A stretch of DNA of 64,000 nt, taken from assembly GCF_005960665.1 (NCBI RefSeq), contig NZ_CP040676.1:1312501-1376500 (forward strand), in the 5' to 3' direction. This DNA is from Exiguobacterium mexicanum (GTDB lineage: Bacteria > Bacillota > Bacilli > Exiguobacteriales > Exiguobacteriaceae). The notes under the pieces were generated by a model that worked only from the letters and a program-made list of their open reading frames with translations, did no database searches and was not told the origin of the DNA. The stretch's first letter is position 1, and each line of letters begins with the position of its first letter. Both the position numbers and the translations under genes were made by a program. This document shows, in pieces, positions 25,481-33,286 of this stretch.

Positions 25481-26218
25481 TTGAACAATTATCAAAACGT
25501 GCTCATCAAATTAAGCGGAGCGGCCATCGCCGGCGAGGACAACTCAAATTTCGATGCATACAATCTCGATCAAATTGCGGCTGAAATCCTGTCATTGATC
25601 GACATGGGCATCAACGTCTCCCTGATGATCGGCGGAGGGAACATCTTCCGAGGCAACATGGCCGACGCATGGGGCATCGATCGCGTCGAGGCCGACAACA
25701 TCGGCACGCTCGGCACCGTCATCAACAGCTTGATGCTACGCGGTGTGCTGAAAAGCAAGACCGACCGCGAAGTTCGGGTCATGACGGCCATGCCGATTCC
25801 AAGTATGGCCGAGCCGTACATCCGACTGAAGGCACTCACCCATCTGAATAAAGGGTACGTCCTCATCTTCGCAGGCGGTAACGGTCAGCCGTTCGTCTCG
25901 ACCGATTATCCGGCGGTTCAACGCGCGGTCGAGATGCACTGCGACGCCCTGTTCGTCGCCAAGAACGGAATCTCCGGCGTCTATACGGACGACCCGAATC
26001 GTTCGAGCACGGCAAGACAATATACGTCGCTCCACTATAACGATGTGTTGCGCCACGACTTGAAGGTGATGGATCAATCGGCACTGCTGCTCGCGCGGGA
26101 CAATCAGCTCCCGGTCCATGTGTTCGACTTTGAAGAGACGGGCGCGATGAAGCGTATCTGTTCGGGCGAATCAATCGGCACGTTGATTCACGATGGCCAG
26201 ACCACCCTTGCTACATAA
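25481..26218 (+). CDS. pyrH: UMP kinase paralog (amino-acid kinase family)
   Basis: It should phosphorylate UMP to UDP in the cytoplasm. The 245 residues carry PyrH landmarks: VLIKLSG (9-13), IGGGNIFRGNMADAWGIDR, DNIGTLGTVINSLMLRGVL, FAGGNGQPFVSTDYPAVQRA, FVAKNGISGVYTDDP and LKVMDQSALLLARDNQLPVHVF. The usual KLSGEAL is KLSGAAI here. The gene is alone rather than in the rpsB-tsf-pyrH-frr cluster, so it is probably a second copy. TTG 25481 was chosen: AAAGGGAG lies 7 bases before it. It has its own promoter and terminator. Confidence 0.85.
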   Translation: MNNYQNVLIKLSGAAIAGEDNSNFDAYNLDQIAAEILSLIDMGINVSLMIGGGNIFRGNMADAWGIDRVEADNIGTLGTVINSLMLRGVLKSKTDREVRVMTAMPIPSMAEPYIRLKALTHLNKGYVLIFAGGNGQPFVSTDYPAVQRAVEMHCDALFVAKNGISGVYTDDPNRSSTARQYTSLHYNDVLRHDLKVMDQSALLLARDNQLPVHVFDFEETGAMKRICSGESIGTLIHDGQTTLAT

Positions 26219-26220
26219 CT

Positions 26221-26257
26221 GACGACACCACCGGCATCTGTGTCGGTGGTGTCGTTT
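26221..26257 (+). terminator. Intrinsic terminator of the UMP-kinase paralog
   Basis: Arms ACGACACCACCG and CGGTGGTGTCGT around a 10-base loop, followed by a short T-run. Confidence 0.8.
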
Positions 26258-26429
26258 ACTTAATCCCGAAGAACGCACTCGCTCCGATTCGAAAAACGAT
26301 CTCGTCGTTCCAGTCTAATGTTTTATAATGAAGGTGACGGACATCTTTGATTGGTTATTCCGCATATATAGCGGGTAATTGAAGAGGTGGCTCATCGTGA
26401 GCCGATTCAAGACAGACGGAGGGGTGAAC

Positions 26430-27254
26430 ATGAAGCAATGGACAAATGAATCGATTTATTTGTTCGGTCTCATCGCTTGTATGATTGTCGGTACGATGGC
26501 TTATACCGTCCTTTTGTCTGAAAGTAACACCGGTCTTCTCGGCTACTTGATTTTACCCACCATCATACTCTCTTCTCTCATCTTCGGGATGCGAGCTGGG
26601 CTGACTCTGTCCGTCACGCTCCTCCTCTTTTTATTCATCTATTTCCGATGGTTCGCGTCCATTTACGAAGCAGGAAACGTTCAGTTTTTTAACGCCAGAG
26701 GCATCAGTTTTACGATTCTGCTTCTCGTCATGTCCATTCTGTCTGGTCTCGTTCATCAACTCGTGAAGCACGCCCAACTGTCACGGCTCGAGGCCAGACA
26801 GCTCGTAGCCGTCGATTCTGAGACGTGGCTCGATAACGCCGAACGGTTTCGAATGGACTTGAATGCAGAACGAGATCGTCTCATTCGCCACGGTGACGCC
26901 TTCACGGTCTCGTTCATTCAAATCCATGAGCTGAGACGGTTCGAGGGACGGTTTGGACGGACCGAGTATGAATGGTTCTTGAACTACTTCAGCGACGAGC
27001 TCCATCTGGCCACGAGACGAACGGATCATAAGTACCGCGTCGCCCTAGACACGTTCGCCATCATCTATCCTCACACGTCCCCTGAGGCCGCCCGCGTCGT
27101 ACATGACCGGATTCGCCCGTTACTCGAACAGTACGAACTCCAAAGCGGTGAACACATGTCGTTGACGCATGAACATACGTTTTATGATGTGAATCGAGAA
27201 AATGGAAAAGCGGTCGTTGATGAAATCAATGCGAAAATTTCGTTCACTAGTTAA
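26430..27254 (+). CDS. Membrane protein with degenerate GGDEF-like domain
   Basis: The 274 residues begin with several membrane segments (about 10-125), followed by a cytosolic domain laid out like GGDEF: FRMDLNAERDRLIRHGDAFTVSFIQIHELRRFEGRFGRTEYEWFL and RRTDHKYRVALDTFAIIYP. The position of GG(D/E)EF reads ALDTF, so cyclic-di-GMP synthesis is not expected; it may bind nucleotide or act structurally. ATG 26430 follows GGAGGGG; the frame's first GTG 51 bases earlier has no site. It is monocistronic with a strong terminator. Confidence 0.7.
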   Translation: MKQWTNESIYLFGLIACMIVGTMAYTVLLSESNTGLLGYLILPTIILSSLIFGMRAGLTLSVTLLLFLFIYFRWFASIYEAGNVQFFNARGISFTILLLVMSILSGLVHQLVKHAQLSRLEARQLVAVDSETWLDNAERFRMDLNAERDRLIRHGDAFTVSFIQIHELRRFEGRFGRTEYEWFLNYFSDELHLATRRTDHKYRVALDTFAIIYPHTSPEAARVVHDRIRPLLEQYELQSGEHMSLTHEHTFYDVNRENGKAVVDEINAKISFTS

Positions 27255-27267
27255 AATACATCCGATG

Positions 27268-27322
27268 AAAAAAACCTTGAATGATCCACACTTGATAGAA
27301 GTGTGCATTCAAGGTTTTTTTT
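27268..27322. terminator. Bidirectional intrinsic terminator
   Basis: A long stem (AAAAAAACCTTGAATG and complement) with an inner CACTT/AAGTG stem, ending in eight T, between convergent genes. Confidence 0.88.
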
Positions 27323-27341
27323 GTGTGCTCAAATCAACTCA

Positions 27342-28010
27342 TCATACTCTTTGAACCGTTTCGACAGGCGAATCTAGCACTTCGATCGTCTTTAAAACCG
27401 TATCGACTATTCGAGTTCGGATATCGTTTTTCGAGAGCAATATCGCCTCGCCCGTCTCATCAAAGCAATACGCGATCGGGATTGAATGGCCACAGTTTCG
27501 ATACGACCCATCGGCATGGCTCGTCCCGAGAATGATTGAGCGTTGTTGCATCGCGATTTTCTTCGCTTCACCAGACCAGTCCGCGTATTGCTCTTCGCTG
27601 AACATGCCGACTCCGATCGGATTAAAGATGATTTGGATGGGTTCTTCCGATTTAAGTCCTTCCAGCCCCATGAAGATTTCTCGACAGAGCACATATCCGT
27701 ATCGGAGACCGTCGTCAACGACGGTTGACGGCATGAACAGCGGCATCGCCTCCGGTGTCTTGCCACGGTCCAACAGTGTCTCCCCACGCTTGTCGATGAT
27801 GAGGGCCCGGTCCACGTTCTGCTCGTTCCGATAGCCCATCACGACCGCTGTCTGGAATCGCTTCGCGAGCTCCTTGACCTTGTCCAGATGCGTGACCTGA
27901 CAATAGCCCTCTGGATACAGAATCAAGTCGATTGTAGGGTTCGCGTTGATGTCTTGAATGAATTGCTCTAGGTGTTGCTCCATTTTGGGTTGGCCAATCA
28001 GAATCTTCAT
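27342..28010 (-). CDS. Carbon-nitrogen hydrolase (nitrilase superfamily)-like protein
   Basis: A short nitrilase-type hydrolase (222 residues; most members are 260-300). The catalytic triad can be placed: Glu34 in LYPEGYC, Lys84 in RGKTPEAMP and Cys109 in YVLCREIFMG, each with a fitting context. The C-terminal portion is reduced. The substrate is unknown. Its start lies 47 bases after a reductase-like gene in the same direction, suggesting an operon. Confidence 0.75.
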   Translation of the reverse strand: MKILIGQPKMEQHLEQFIQDINANPTIDLILYPEGYCQVTHLDKVKELAKRFQTAVVMGYRNEQNVDRALIIDKRGETLLDRGKTPEAMPLFMPSTVVDDGLRYGYVLCREIFMGLEGLKSEEPIQIIFNPIGVGMFSEEQYADWSGEAKKIAMQQRSIILGTSHADGSYRNCGHSIPIAYCFDETGEAILLSKNDIRTRIVDTVLKTIEVLDSPVETVQRV

Positions 28011-28057
28011 ATATACAGCACACCTTTCTCACATTTATTTTTTTAGAATCAATATCC

Positions 28058-28576
28058 TCACTTCGTTGCAAAGCCTACTACATAATGAGTTTTCTTCTCT
28101 TGAATCGCCTCAATCACGCCTCCGGCAATCTCTTCATTCGTCAACCAGCGGCGTTCCCCCTTTTCGACCTGATAACCGAGTTGCACTTGGTGATAACGGA
28201 CGTCTTCAGGGATCGTCAGACCGTTTCTCACATCGCTCGAATTGGTGCGGCTCCCGAGGACATGGAACACGTCCGTGCCCCCGCGCAGTGCTGACAACAC
28301 ACACGGCAAAGCATCAGCTGCGTCCGAATGAATCCAGACAACGACCAGGTCGAAATCTCCATGAATCGCAATCGAACGTAGCAGTGCTTCCTTGAGACGC
28401 AATTCGTCCCGATAGTCGACCAATATGGCAGACAGTCGGGCGGACGCTTGTTCGGTCAATCGGCTCATTTTCTCGGCATCCCGTCCGATGATGGACACGT
28501 GATAACCAACCTCTGCTAACCAAAGGGCCGTCCCCGCCAGCATGCCGCTGCCGCCGATCACTAACGCATGTTTCAC
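28058..28576 (-). CDS. SDR-type NAD(P)-binding protein without a catalytic Tyr-x3-Lys
   Basis: A 172-residue Rossmann-fold protein. HALVIGGSGMLAGTALWLAEVGYHVSIIGRDAEKMSRL is a clear NAD(P)-binding start, and DLVVVWIHSDAADALPCVLSAL forms the middle strands. No YxxxK pair is seen and the C-terminal half is short, so it resembles the small short-chain-dehydrogenase-like family of Bacillota with uncertain activity. It is the first gene of a two-gene unit with the nitrilase-like gene. Confidence 0.8.
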   Translation of the reverse strand: MKHALVIGGSGMLAGTALWLAEVGYHVSIIGRDAEKMSRLTEQASARLSAILVDYRDELRLKEALLRSIAIHGDFDLVVVWIHSDAADALPCVLSALRGGTDVFHVLGSRTNSSDVRNGLTIPEDVRYHQVQLGYQVEKGERRWLTNEEIAGGVIEAIQEKKTHYVVGFATK

Positions 28577-28668
28577 GATGTATCTGTCCCTTCTGTCCGT
28601 TTATATGTGTGGAAAGGAATCCTGACTTAAAAAAGCGAAATCTACATTCAACATTATCTCAAGGAGGC

Positions 28669-29115
28669 ATGATTCCCATTCCATCTACCATCTATTCCAT
28701 CAAACCAATCGATTCGCCACACGAACTCGATGAATCGTTCCCAGTCATGAACCAACTGCGCACCGACCTGACGCTCGACACGTATCGTGAGCTCGTCGCC
28801 GCCATGCGACCGCAAGGCTATGAACTGTATGCGTTATACGCCGACGATGCGATTGTATCGCTTGCGGGGATTGAGCTCCGCGTCAATCTATATCTCGAGA
28901 AACACGTCTTCATTTACGACCTCGTGACGTGCGTGAACCATCGCTCGAAGGGATATGGCGAGATGTTGCTTCACTTCATTCATGAATACGCACGCGACAG
29001 TGGTGCCAAATATGTCGCCCTCGAGTCCGGACTGGCAAGGACCGAGGCGCATCGCTTTTATAAAGACAAGATGGACTACGCCATCACGAGCTATTCGTTC
29101 CGAAAACAGCTTTGA
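28669..29115 (+). CDS. GNAT-family N-acetyltransferase
   Basis: It transfers an acetyl group from acetyl-CoA to an unknown amine. About 148 residues with the GNAT core: VFIYDLVTCVNHRSKGYGEMLLHFIHEYARDSGAKYVALESG, where R-SKGYG is the acetyl-CoA pyrophosphate loop, and HRFYKDKMDY near the end. The start is unusual: AAGGAGG ends one base before ATG 28669, while the codon at normal spacing (28678) is ATT. A GTG at 28609 also opens the frame. A terminator follows. Confidence 0.85.
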   Translation: MIPIPSTIYSIKPIDSPHELDESFPVMNQLRTDLTLDTYRELVAAMRPQGYELYALYADDAIVSLAGIELRVNLYLEKHVFIYDLVTCVNHRSKGYGEMLLHFIHEYARDSGAKYVALESGLARTEAHRFYKDKMDYAITSYSFRKQL

Positions 29116-29133
29116 ATTCTATGTAACAAAAAA

Positions 29134-29158
29134 GGAAGAGCCGAACGCTCTTCCCGTC
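29134..29158 (+). terminator. Intrinsic terminator of the GNAT gene
   Basis: GGAAGAGC and GCTCTTCC pair around a 5-base loop; only a short T-rich tail follows. Confidence 0.65.
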
Positions 29159-29255
29159 TTTATTATATCGCGATTCTCGAACCAAAAACAGACTGTGTTC
29201 TCCTAAATCCATCCACTATACTGTGAAGACAGCCTGACTGAAGGAGAGATAAAGC

Positions 29256-29672
29256 ATGACCGATGACATGAAACCGCTCGACCCCGGCCCGTTTTTCCAC
29301 GGAACGAAAGCCGAACTGAAACTTGGAGACTTGCTTGAACCGAAGCGACGCTCGAACTATCAAGACAAGCAGTCGAACTACATCTATTTCACGGCCACTC
29401 TCGACGCCGCCAAGTGGGGAGCCGAACTGGCGAGCGGAAATGCGCGTGAACGAATCTACGTCGTCGAACCGACGGGCGACTTCGAGAACGATCCGAACTT
29501 GACGGACAAGCGCTTCCCCGGAAATCCGACCCGGTCGTACCGGTCGAACGCCCCGCTCAAAGTCGTAGCCGAACTCGGGGCTTGGGAACGCCACCTTGAC
29601 GATGTGATCGCGCATATGCGCGACTCACTTGAGAAACTGCGACACGCTGGAGAAGATATGATTGAAGACTGA
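29256..29672 (+). CDS. arr: NAD-dependent rifamycin ADP-ribosyltransferase (Arr)
   Basis: It inactivates rifampin and related ansamycins by ADP-ribosylation of the 23-hydroxyl. The 138-residue length is exactly that of the Arr family. Signatures: FFHGTKAELKLGDLL, SNYIYFTATLDAAKWGAELA, RIYVVEPTGDFENDPNLTDKRFPGNPTRSYRS and PLKVVAELGAWE. The ribosome site GAAGGAGAG and a -10-like TATACT upstream look functional. There is no integron or transposon next to it and its composition matches the host, so it looks chromosomal and intrinsic. Confidence 0.93.
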   Translation: MTDDMKPLDPGPFFHGTKAELKLGDLLEPKRRSNYQDKQSNYIYFTATLDAAKWGAELASGNARERIYVVEPTGDFENDPNLTDKRFPGNPTRSYRSNAPLKVVAELGAWERHLDDVIAHMRDSLEKLRHAGEDMIED

Positions 29673-29821
29673 CACGAAGTAGATACACCTTGAATAAATC
29701 GTACAGGAAGCGCTGATATTCTGGAGAAATCGATTATAACAAGCTTAATGCATGGATTAATCGAGTCAAATCACAATCTGAAGATTAATTTATCATAGGT
29801 TTCTCATAATATTGAGCGAAT

Positions 29822-30067
29822 TCAATCACTATGACTGGCTATCCGTCTTGATGAAAAGAAAGTAAAAATCCCACTCGCGATGGCTGAGAACACAATTTTA
29901 AAAAGAGAGTTGTGAGTAAAACCATCAATCACATATCCCTTCAGCTTTTGCAATAAAGCGGCTTCCGGAATCCAATCAATCACATAACCGATTCCTAACA
30001 TTGAAGGAAGACTCATTAACAAGTACACCGAGACAAAAACGAGCATAAACGACTTCGTGTTCACCAT
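29822..30067 (-). CDS. Small two-segment membrane protein
   Basis: The 81 residues contain one N-terminal membrane segment (about 5-30) and a second near the C-terminus (KIVFSAIASGIFTFFSS). AGGAGG lies 5 bases before the ATG. No family is recognised. The region between arr and this gene (29673-29821) has no convincing gene. Confidence 0.65.
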   Translation of the reverse strand: MVNTKSFMLVFVSVYLLMSLPSMLGIGYVIDWIPEAALLQKLKGYVIDGFTHNSLFKIVFSAIASGIFTFFSSRRIASHSD

Positions 30068-30101
30068 CTTTACCTCCTTAGTTTTACGATAATCAAGTAC
30101 T

Positions 30102-30148
30102 AAAAGAAAGCGGATGACATCAGTGTGTGATGCCGTCCGCTTTCTTTT
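30102..30148 (-). terminator. Terminator overlapping the 3' end of the permease gene
   Basis: Arms 30102-30114 and 30136-30148 (AAAAGAAAGCGGA and complement) with further inner pairing. The 5' arm of the minus-strand RNA is made of the last codons of the OppC-like gene. Confidence 0.75.
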
Positions 30149-31178
30149 GATTCATCTTTTGAAATGAGCCATCCGCATGCACAAGTGTGAACGGCTCGGC
30201 GAGCGACGCGGCCGCTGCCTCGGCTTGAGACATCGTCTCTTCCGTGATGACCGCTTCTTGTCGCCGTAACCGAAACGCCCGCTCGAGGCGACTCGTCAGC
30301 AAGTTACTGAGGAAGACGAGCATCGACAATCCAATCGCAGGGACGAGGAACATGTGACTCGTCATCCAGGTCGTCGCCGTGAACTGCTTGAAATAATAGC
30401 CGAACATCGACGACCATTCAAACAGTGTCGGCATCACACCTTCGAATAAGTAAATGGTCCCTCCGAAAAAGACGCCGAACAAGGACAGATGAATGAGTAA
30501 CATCAATGTTTGCACAAACTGTTGCATGAAGACGATCACCATCGTCGGGACGAGGTGCGGCCACAGGTGTCGCCTCACTCGATGCCAGACGCTGCCGCCT
30601 AACGTCTCGGCGACAATCATAAACTCTTGTTGGAGCAACTGCCGGATTTCTGTAATCAAGTACAGCGTGACGGCAGGTAGACCGAGCAACACGAAGACCG
30701 TCAATTGAAGCGTCACGCGATCAACTAGCGGTGGCACCATCGTCGAGTCTGCGAACAACAGGGACGAAAACAGCATCATCATGGCAAGAAGGGAAATCGG
30801 TAGAATCAAAAACCCATCTAACAGCATTTTAAAGATTCGGTTCACGCGCGCCCCGCGAAACGCGAGTGGAATCCCAATCAATAGGCCGAACGCCATTCGT
30901 CCGAGCGCAACAATCGCACAAATACCAACCGTCCACTTGAAGCCTTCAATCATCATTTGGAACAAATCGTTCCCGGCCCGGTCGGTACCGAACCACTGAT
31001 CTTTCGAAGGTTCGAGTGGCGGGATGCCAATCAACCGACCTTCGTCGGAGTAACGGTTCAAGAATTGATCGACTTGGCCATCACGGAATACGGTATTGCC
31101 GATACTGAGTAACAACAAGCTGACAAATATCACGAATCCAATCATAAATATCGGATCGCGCAGGAGTGCACGACGCAT
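30120..31178 (-). CDS. ABC transporter permease, OppC/DppC type
   Basis: A membrane subunit of a peptide- or nickel-type ABC importer, 352 residues. N-terminal segment, then the typical WFGTDRAGNDLFQMMIEG, five further membrane segments, and the EAA coupling loop ETLGGSVWHRVRRHLWPHLVPT. The C-terminal tail is unusually long and hydrophilic (about 45 residues, Ala/Glu-rich). ATG 31178 has GGAGGG upstream and overlaps the stop of the OppB-like gene (TGATG). No ATPase or binding protein lies nearby, so the pair is an orphan. Confidence 0.85.
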   Translation of the reverse strand: MRRALLRDPIFMIGFVIFVSLLLLSIGNTVFRDGQVDQFLNRYSDEGRLIGIPPLEPSKDQWFGTDRAGNDLFQMMIEGFKWTVGICAIVALGRMAFGLLIGIPLAFRGARVNRIFKMLLDGFLILPISLLAMMMLFSSLLFADSTMVPPLVDRVTLQLTVFVLLGLPAVTLYLITEIRQLLQQEFMIVAETLGGSVWHRVRRHLWPHLVPTMVIVFMQQFVQTLMLLIHLSLFGVFFGGTIYLFEGVMPTLFEWSSMFGYYFKQFTATTWMTSHMFLVPAIGLSMLVFLSNLLTSRLERAFRLRRQEAVITEETMSQAEAAAASLAEPFTLVHADGSFQKMNQKKADGITH

Positions 31179-32038
31179 CAGATCCCTCCTTTCCAGGCAT
31201 TCGGAATGAGCCATTCCGCTACTAAATCCAATAGGAAGATCGGGATATAAACGACCAACAAGATGACGAGCAGAATCGGCATGACCGGGTTATAGACGGC
31301 GAACCGGAAAATACCTTGGACGTTAAACAAATACTCGATAATCAACAGACTCGATAGCACCGTGATTAAGTTCGAACGGAAAAAGAGGTAGAAGCGATAC
31401 ACCAAATTCGGCAGCAAGTGTCGCCAGAACAGGGCGGCCGGTCGGACGCCTTTGGCCCGCGCCAGTTCGAGAAACAACGACACTTCTTCCTCGAGGATAT
31501 GTTTCGTCAACCATTTAAGGAAGAAGAACAGAATCGTGAGCGTCAACGTCACGATTGGCAAAAAGCGTATGTATTCGGCGAACCCACCTGCGACTTCAAT
31601 TCGATCGAACCCTGTCTTCTTATAAATCGTGATGGCAAGAAATTGCGAGAAGATGAGCCAAAACAAATCTGGGATCATCTCGAGCGTCAGGCTCGTTTGC
31701 TGGAGCACCGTGCGCACGCGCTTCCCGCTCCGATAAAAGAAATAGGTGTACATAAGGGCGAACACAACTGAGACAACAAGTGATGTCGTAAAGATAATAA
31801 GCGTCTCTTTCATGAGCGGACCGAGATCTGGCAATAACGGTAACTCGCGTTGTGCGGTTACGTTGTAGTATGTAATCTCGTCGAGTTTCGCCAACTGACT
31901 GAATTGTTGTTGAATCCCGTTCCAGTAATTTGATGGCACGAACTCGAGTTCCACGACGAGTGACGGCAAGGCACTGATTGCAATCAATACAAATAGCGTG
32001 ATGAAAAACTGAGCCGATTTTTGAGCAATCCAATTCAT
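31178..32038 (-). CDS. ABC transporter permease, OppB/DppB type
   Basis: The partner of the OppC-like permease, 286 residues. An N-terminal segment, an extracytoplasmic loop (about 30-70), then five membrane segments and the EAA loop LELARAKGVRPAALFWRHLLPNLVYRF. It is translationally coupled to the next gene by a TGATG overlap. The two genes could use ATPases encoded elsewhere or form part of an uncharacterised transporter. Confidence 0.85.
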   Translation of the reverse strand: MNWIAQKSAQFFITLFVLIAISALPSLVVELEFVPSNYWNGIQQQFSQLAKLDEITYYNVTAQRELPLLPDLGPLMKETLIIFTTSLVVSVVFALMYTYFFYRSGKRVRTVLQQTSLTLEMIPDLFWLIFSQFLAITIYKKTGFDRIEVAGGFAEYIRFLPIVTLTLTILFFFLKWLTKHILEEEVSLFLELARAKGVRPAALFWRHLLPNLVYRFYLFFRSNLITVLSSLLIIEYLFNVQGIFRFAVYNPVMPILLVILLVVYIPIFLLDLVAEWLIPNAWKGGI

Positions 32039-32346
32039 CCGATTCTCTCCTTTTGTGACATGAGTTTCTATTCTCTCAATGATTAGCCGCCTAAAACACA
32101 GTCAAAAAGAACTCTCTCCAAAAATAAAACATTTTCTCGATACAAAAGTAAAATAAAACCATATGTGTGTTTTTTGATTCTATCACAGTAATATTGTAAA
32201 TAATAACAATATTCAAAAAATAAAGAGGTGAATTATGCTATCTTTAAATTACGCACATACTCTGAGACAACTTTAAATGTGCTAGCTACATTGAACATCC
32301 CAATCAATAAGCAAATAAAAAAGTAGTCCTTCATGAAAGGAACACC
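32039..32346. other. AT-rich intergenic stretch
   Basis: No convincing gene. A 13-codon frame at 32235-32273 (MLSLNYAHTLRQL) does have an AGAGGTG site before it and could be a leader or remnant. The palindromic AATATTGTAAATAATAACAATATT (32190-32213) may be a regulatory site. Confidence 0.35.
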
Positions 32347-32760
32347 TTAGTATGTTGAAAATAGAACGTCACCATCTTCAGACCGTAACTCATAGTCGAC
32401 GAGCGTCTTCAACTCCTGCGTGAGCGTGATTGTGCATTCATATTCAATACCAGGACCGAACGGGATATCGGGACGATTGCGCGTTTCGTGCGGTACGCCA
32501 TTCAAATATACATCGATATCACGGGCTTTAGCACCGTTATCGATTACATAGCACATTCCCGTCTCTGTCTTGTAGCGACTATGAATCCGATCATATGTAT
32601 CTGGAACCGTCACGAGCAACACTAGAATGACTAGCACGAGCGATCCAATAGACGCAAACAACTTTCCTAACTTTCGTCCTCTCCACCATTGGACGAAATA
32701 CATGATCGTCGCACCCATAAGTGCGAGCGCAATACACCAAAACCCAATTATATCAATCAA
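32347..32760 (-). CDS. Membrane-anchored protein of unknown function
   Basis: About 137 residues with two N-terminal membrane segments (IDIIGFWCIALALMGATIMYFV and LFASIGSLVLVILVLLVTV). An extracytoplasmic domain follows with a cysteine pair (MCYVIDNG and YECTITL), possibly disulfide-bonded. TTG 32760 is favoured because GAGGTG lies 6 bases upstream; the frame also opens at GTG 32769. It is divergent from the next membrane-protein gene. Confidence 0.6.
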   Translation of the reverse strand: MIDIIGFWCIALALMGATIMYFVQWWRGRKLGKLFASIGSLVLVILVLLVTVPDTYDRIHSRYKTETGMCYVIDNGAKARDIDVYLNGVPHETRNRPDIPFGPGIEYECTITLTQELKTLVDYELRSEDGDVLFSTY

Positions 32761-32835
32761 ACTTATCACCTCATCTTTTTATACGGGTGCTGCCAGACAA
32801 AGTTTCATCACCATTTCATTTTCAAGGAGACCTTC

Positions 32836-33243
32836 ATGACACACTTTCTCAAAGTACAAAACCTCTCCATCCTGCTCGCACTCTGCCTACTTTTAAACAT
32901 TCAACTACTCGCCAACAGCGGACGGATTCATTTGTTAATGGGTGATGCATATTTTCCAGCCATCACTATAATCGGCCTTGTTTCACTCGTCTTGTTCACG
33001 CGAGTCATCATCAAACGTGTCAGGCAACTCGCCACCTCTACTTGGAATCTATCGCTCTACGTCCTATGGCTCCCTTATTTGACGCTGTTCACATACGTCT
33101 GGACACGGATCGTCCCCGCTCCGAATGAAGCGGCATGGCCAAGTCGGGTCGTCGGGCTATTGATCATCGCGCTCACATTCACGTTCCCGCTCTATGTGTT
33201 CATCGTCCATATGGTCGCCCGCTCCAAACAACGAACGACGTAA
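32836..33243 (+). CDS. Four-segment membrane protein of unknown function
   Basis: The 135 residues contain four hydrophobic segments (about 10-26, 37-53, 70-90 and 105-127) and short loops; no family is recognised. ATG 32836 follows AAGGAGA at good spacing; the frame extends upstream over the divergent gene's promoter region, which was judged non-coding. A strong terminator follows. Confidence 0.65.
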   Translation: MTHFLKVQNLSILLALCLLLNIQLLANSGRIHLLMGDAYFPAITIIGLVSLVLFTRVIIKRVRQLATSTWNLSLYVLWLPYLTLFTYVWTRIVPAPNEAAWPSRVVGLLIIALTFTFPLYVFIVHMVARSKQRTT

Positions 33244-33244
33244 C

Positions 33245-33286
33245 CAAAAAACGTGTGCAACCCGAAGCGGGTGCACACGTTTTTTC
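33245..33286. terminator. Bidirectional intrinsic terminator
   Basis: AAAAAACGTGTGC..CCCG and CGGG..GCACACGTTTTTT pair almost perfectly around an AAG loop, between convergent genes. Confidence 0.88.

Noticed and set aside
32235-32273. 13-codon leader peptide MLSLNYAHTLRQL
   Set aside because: Ribosome site is fair, but there is no regulated gene directly downstream on that strand and no attenuator structure.
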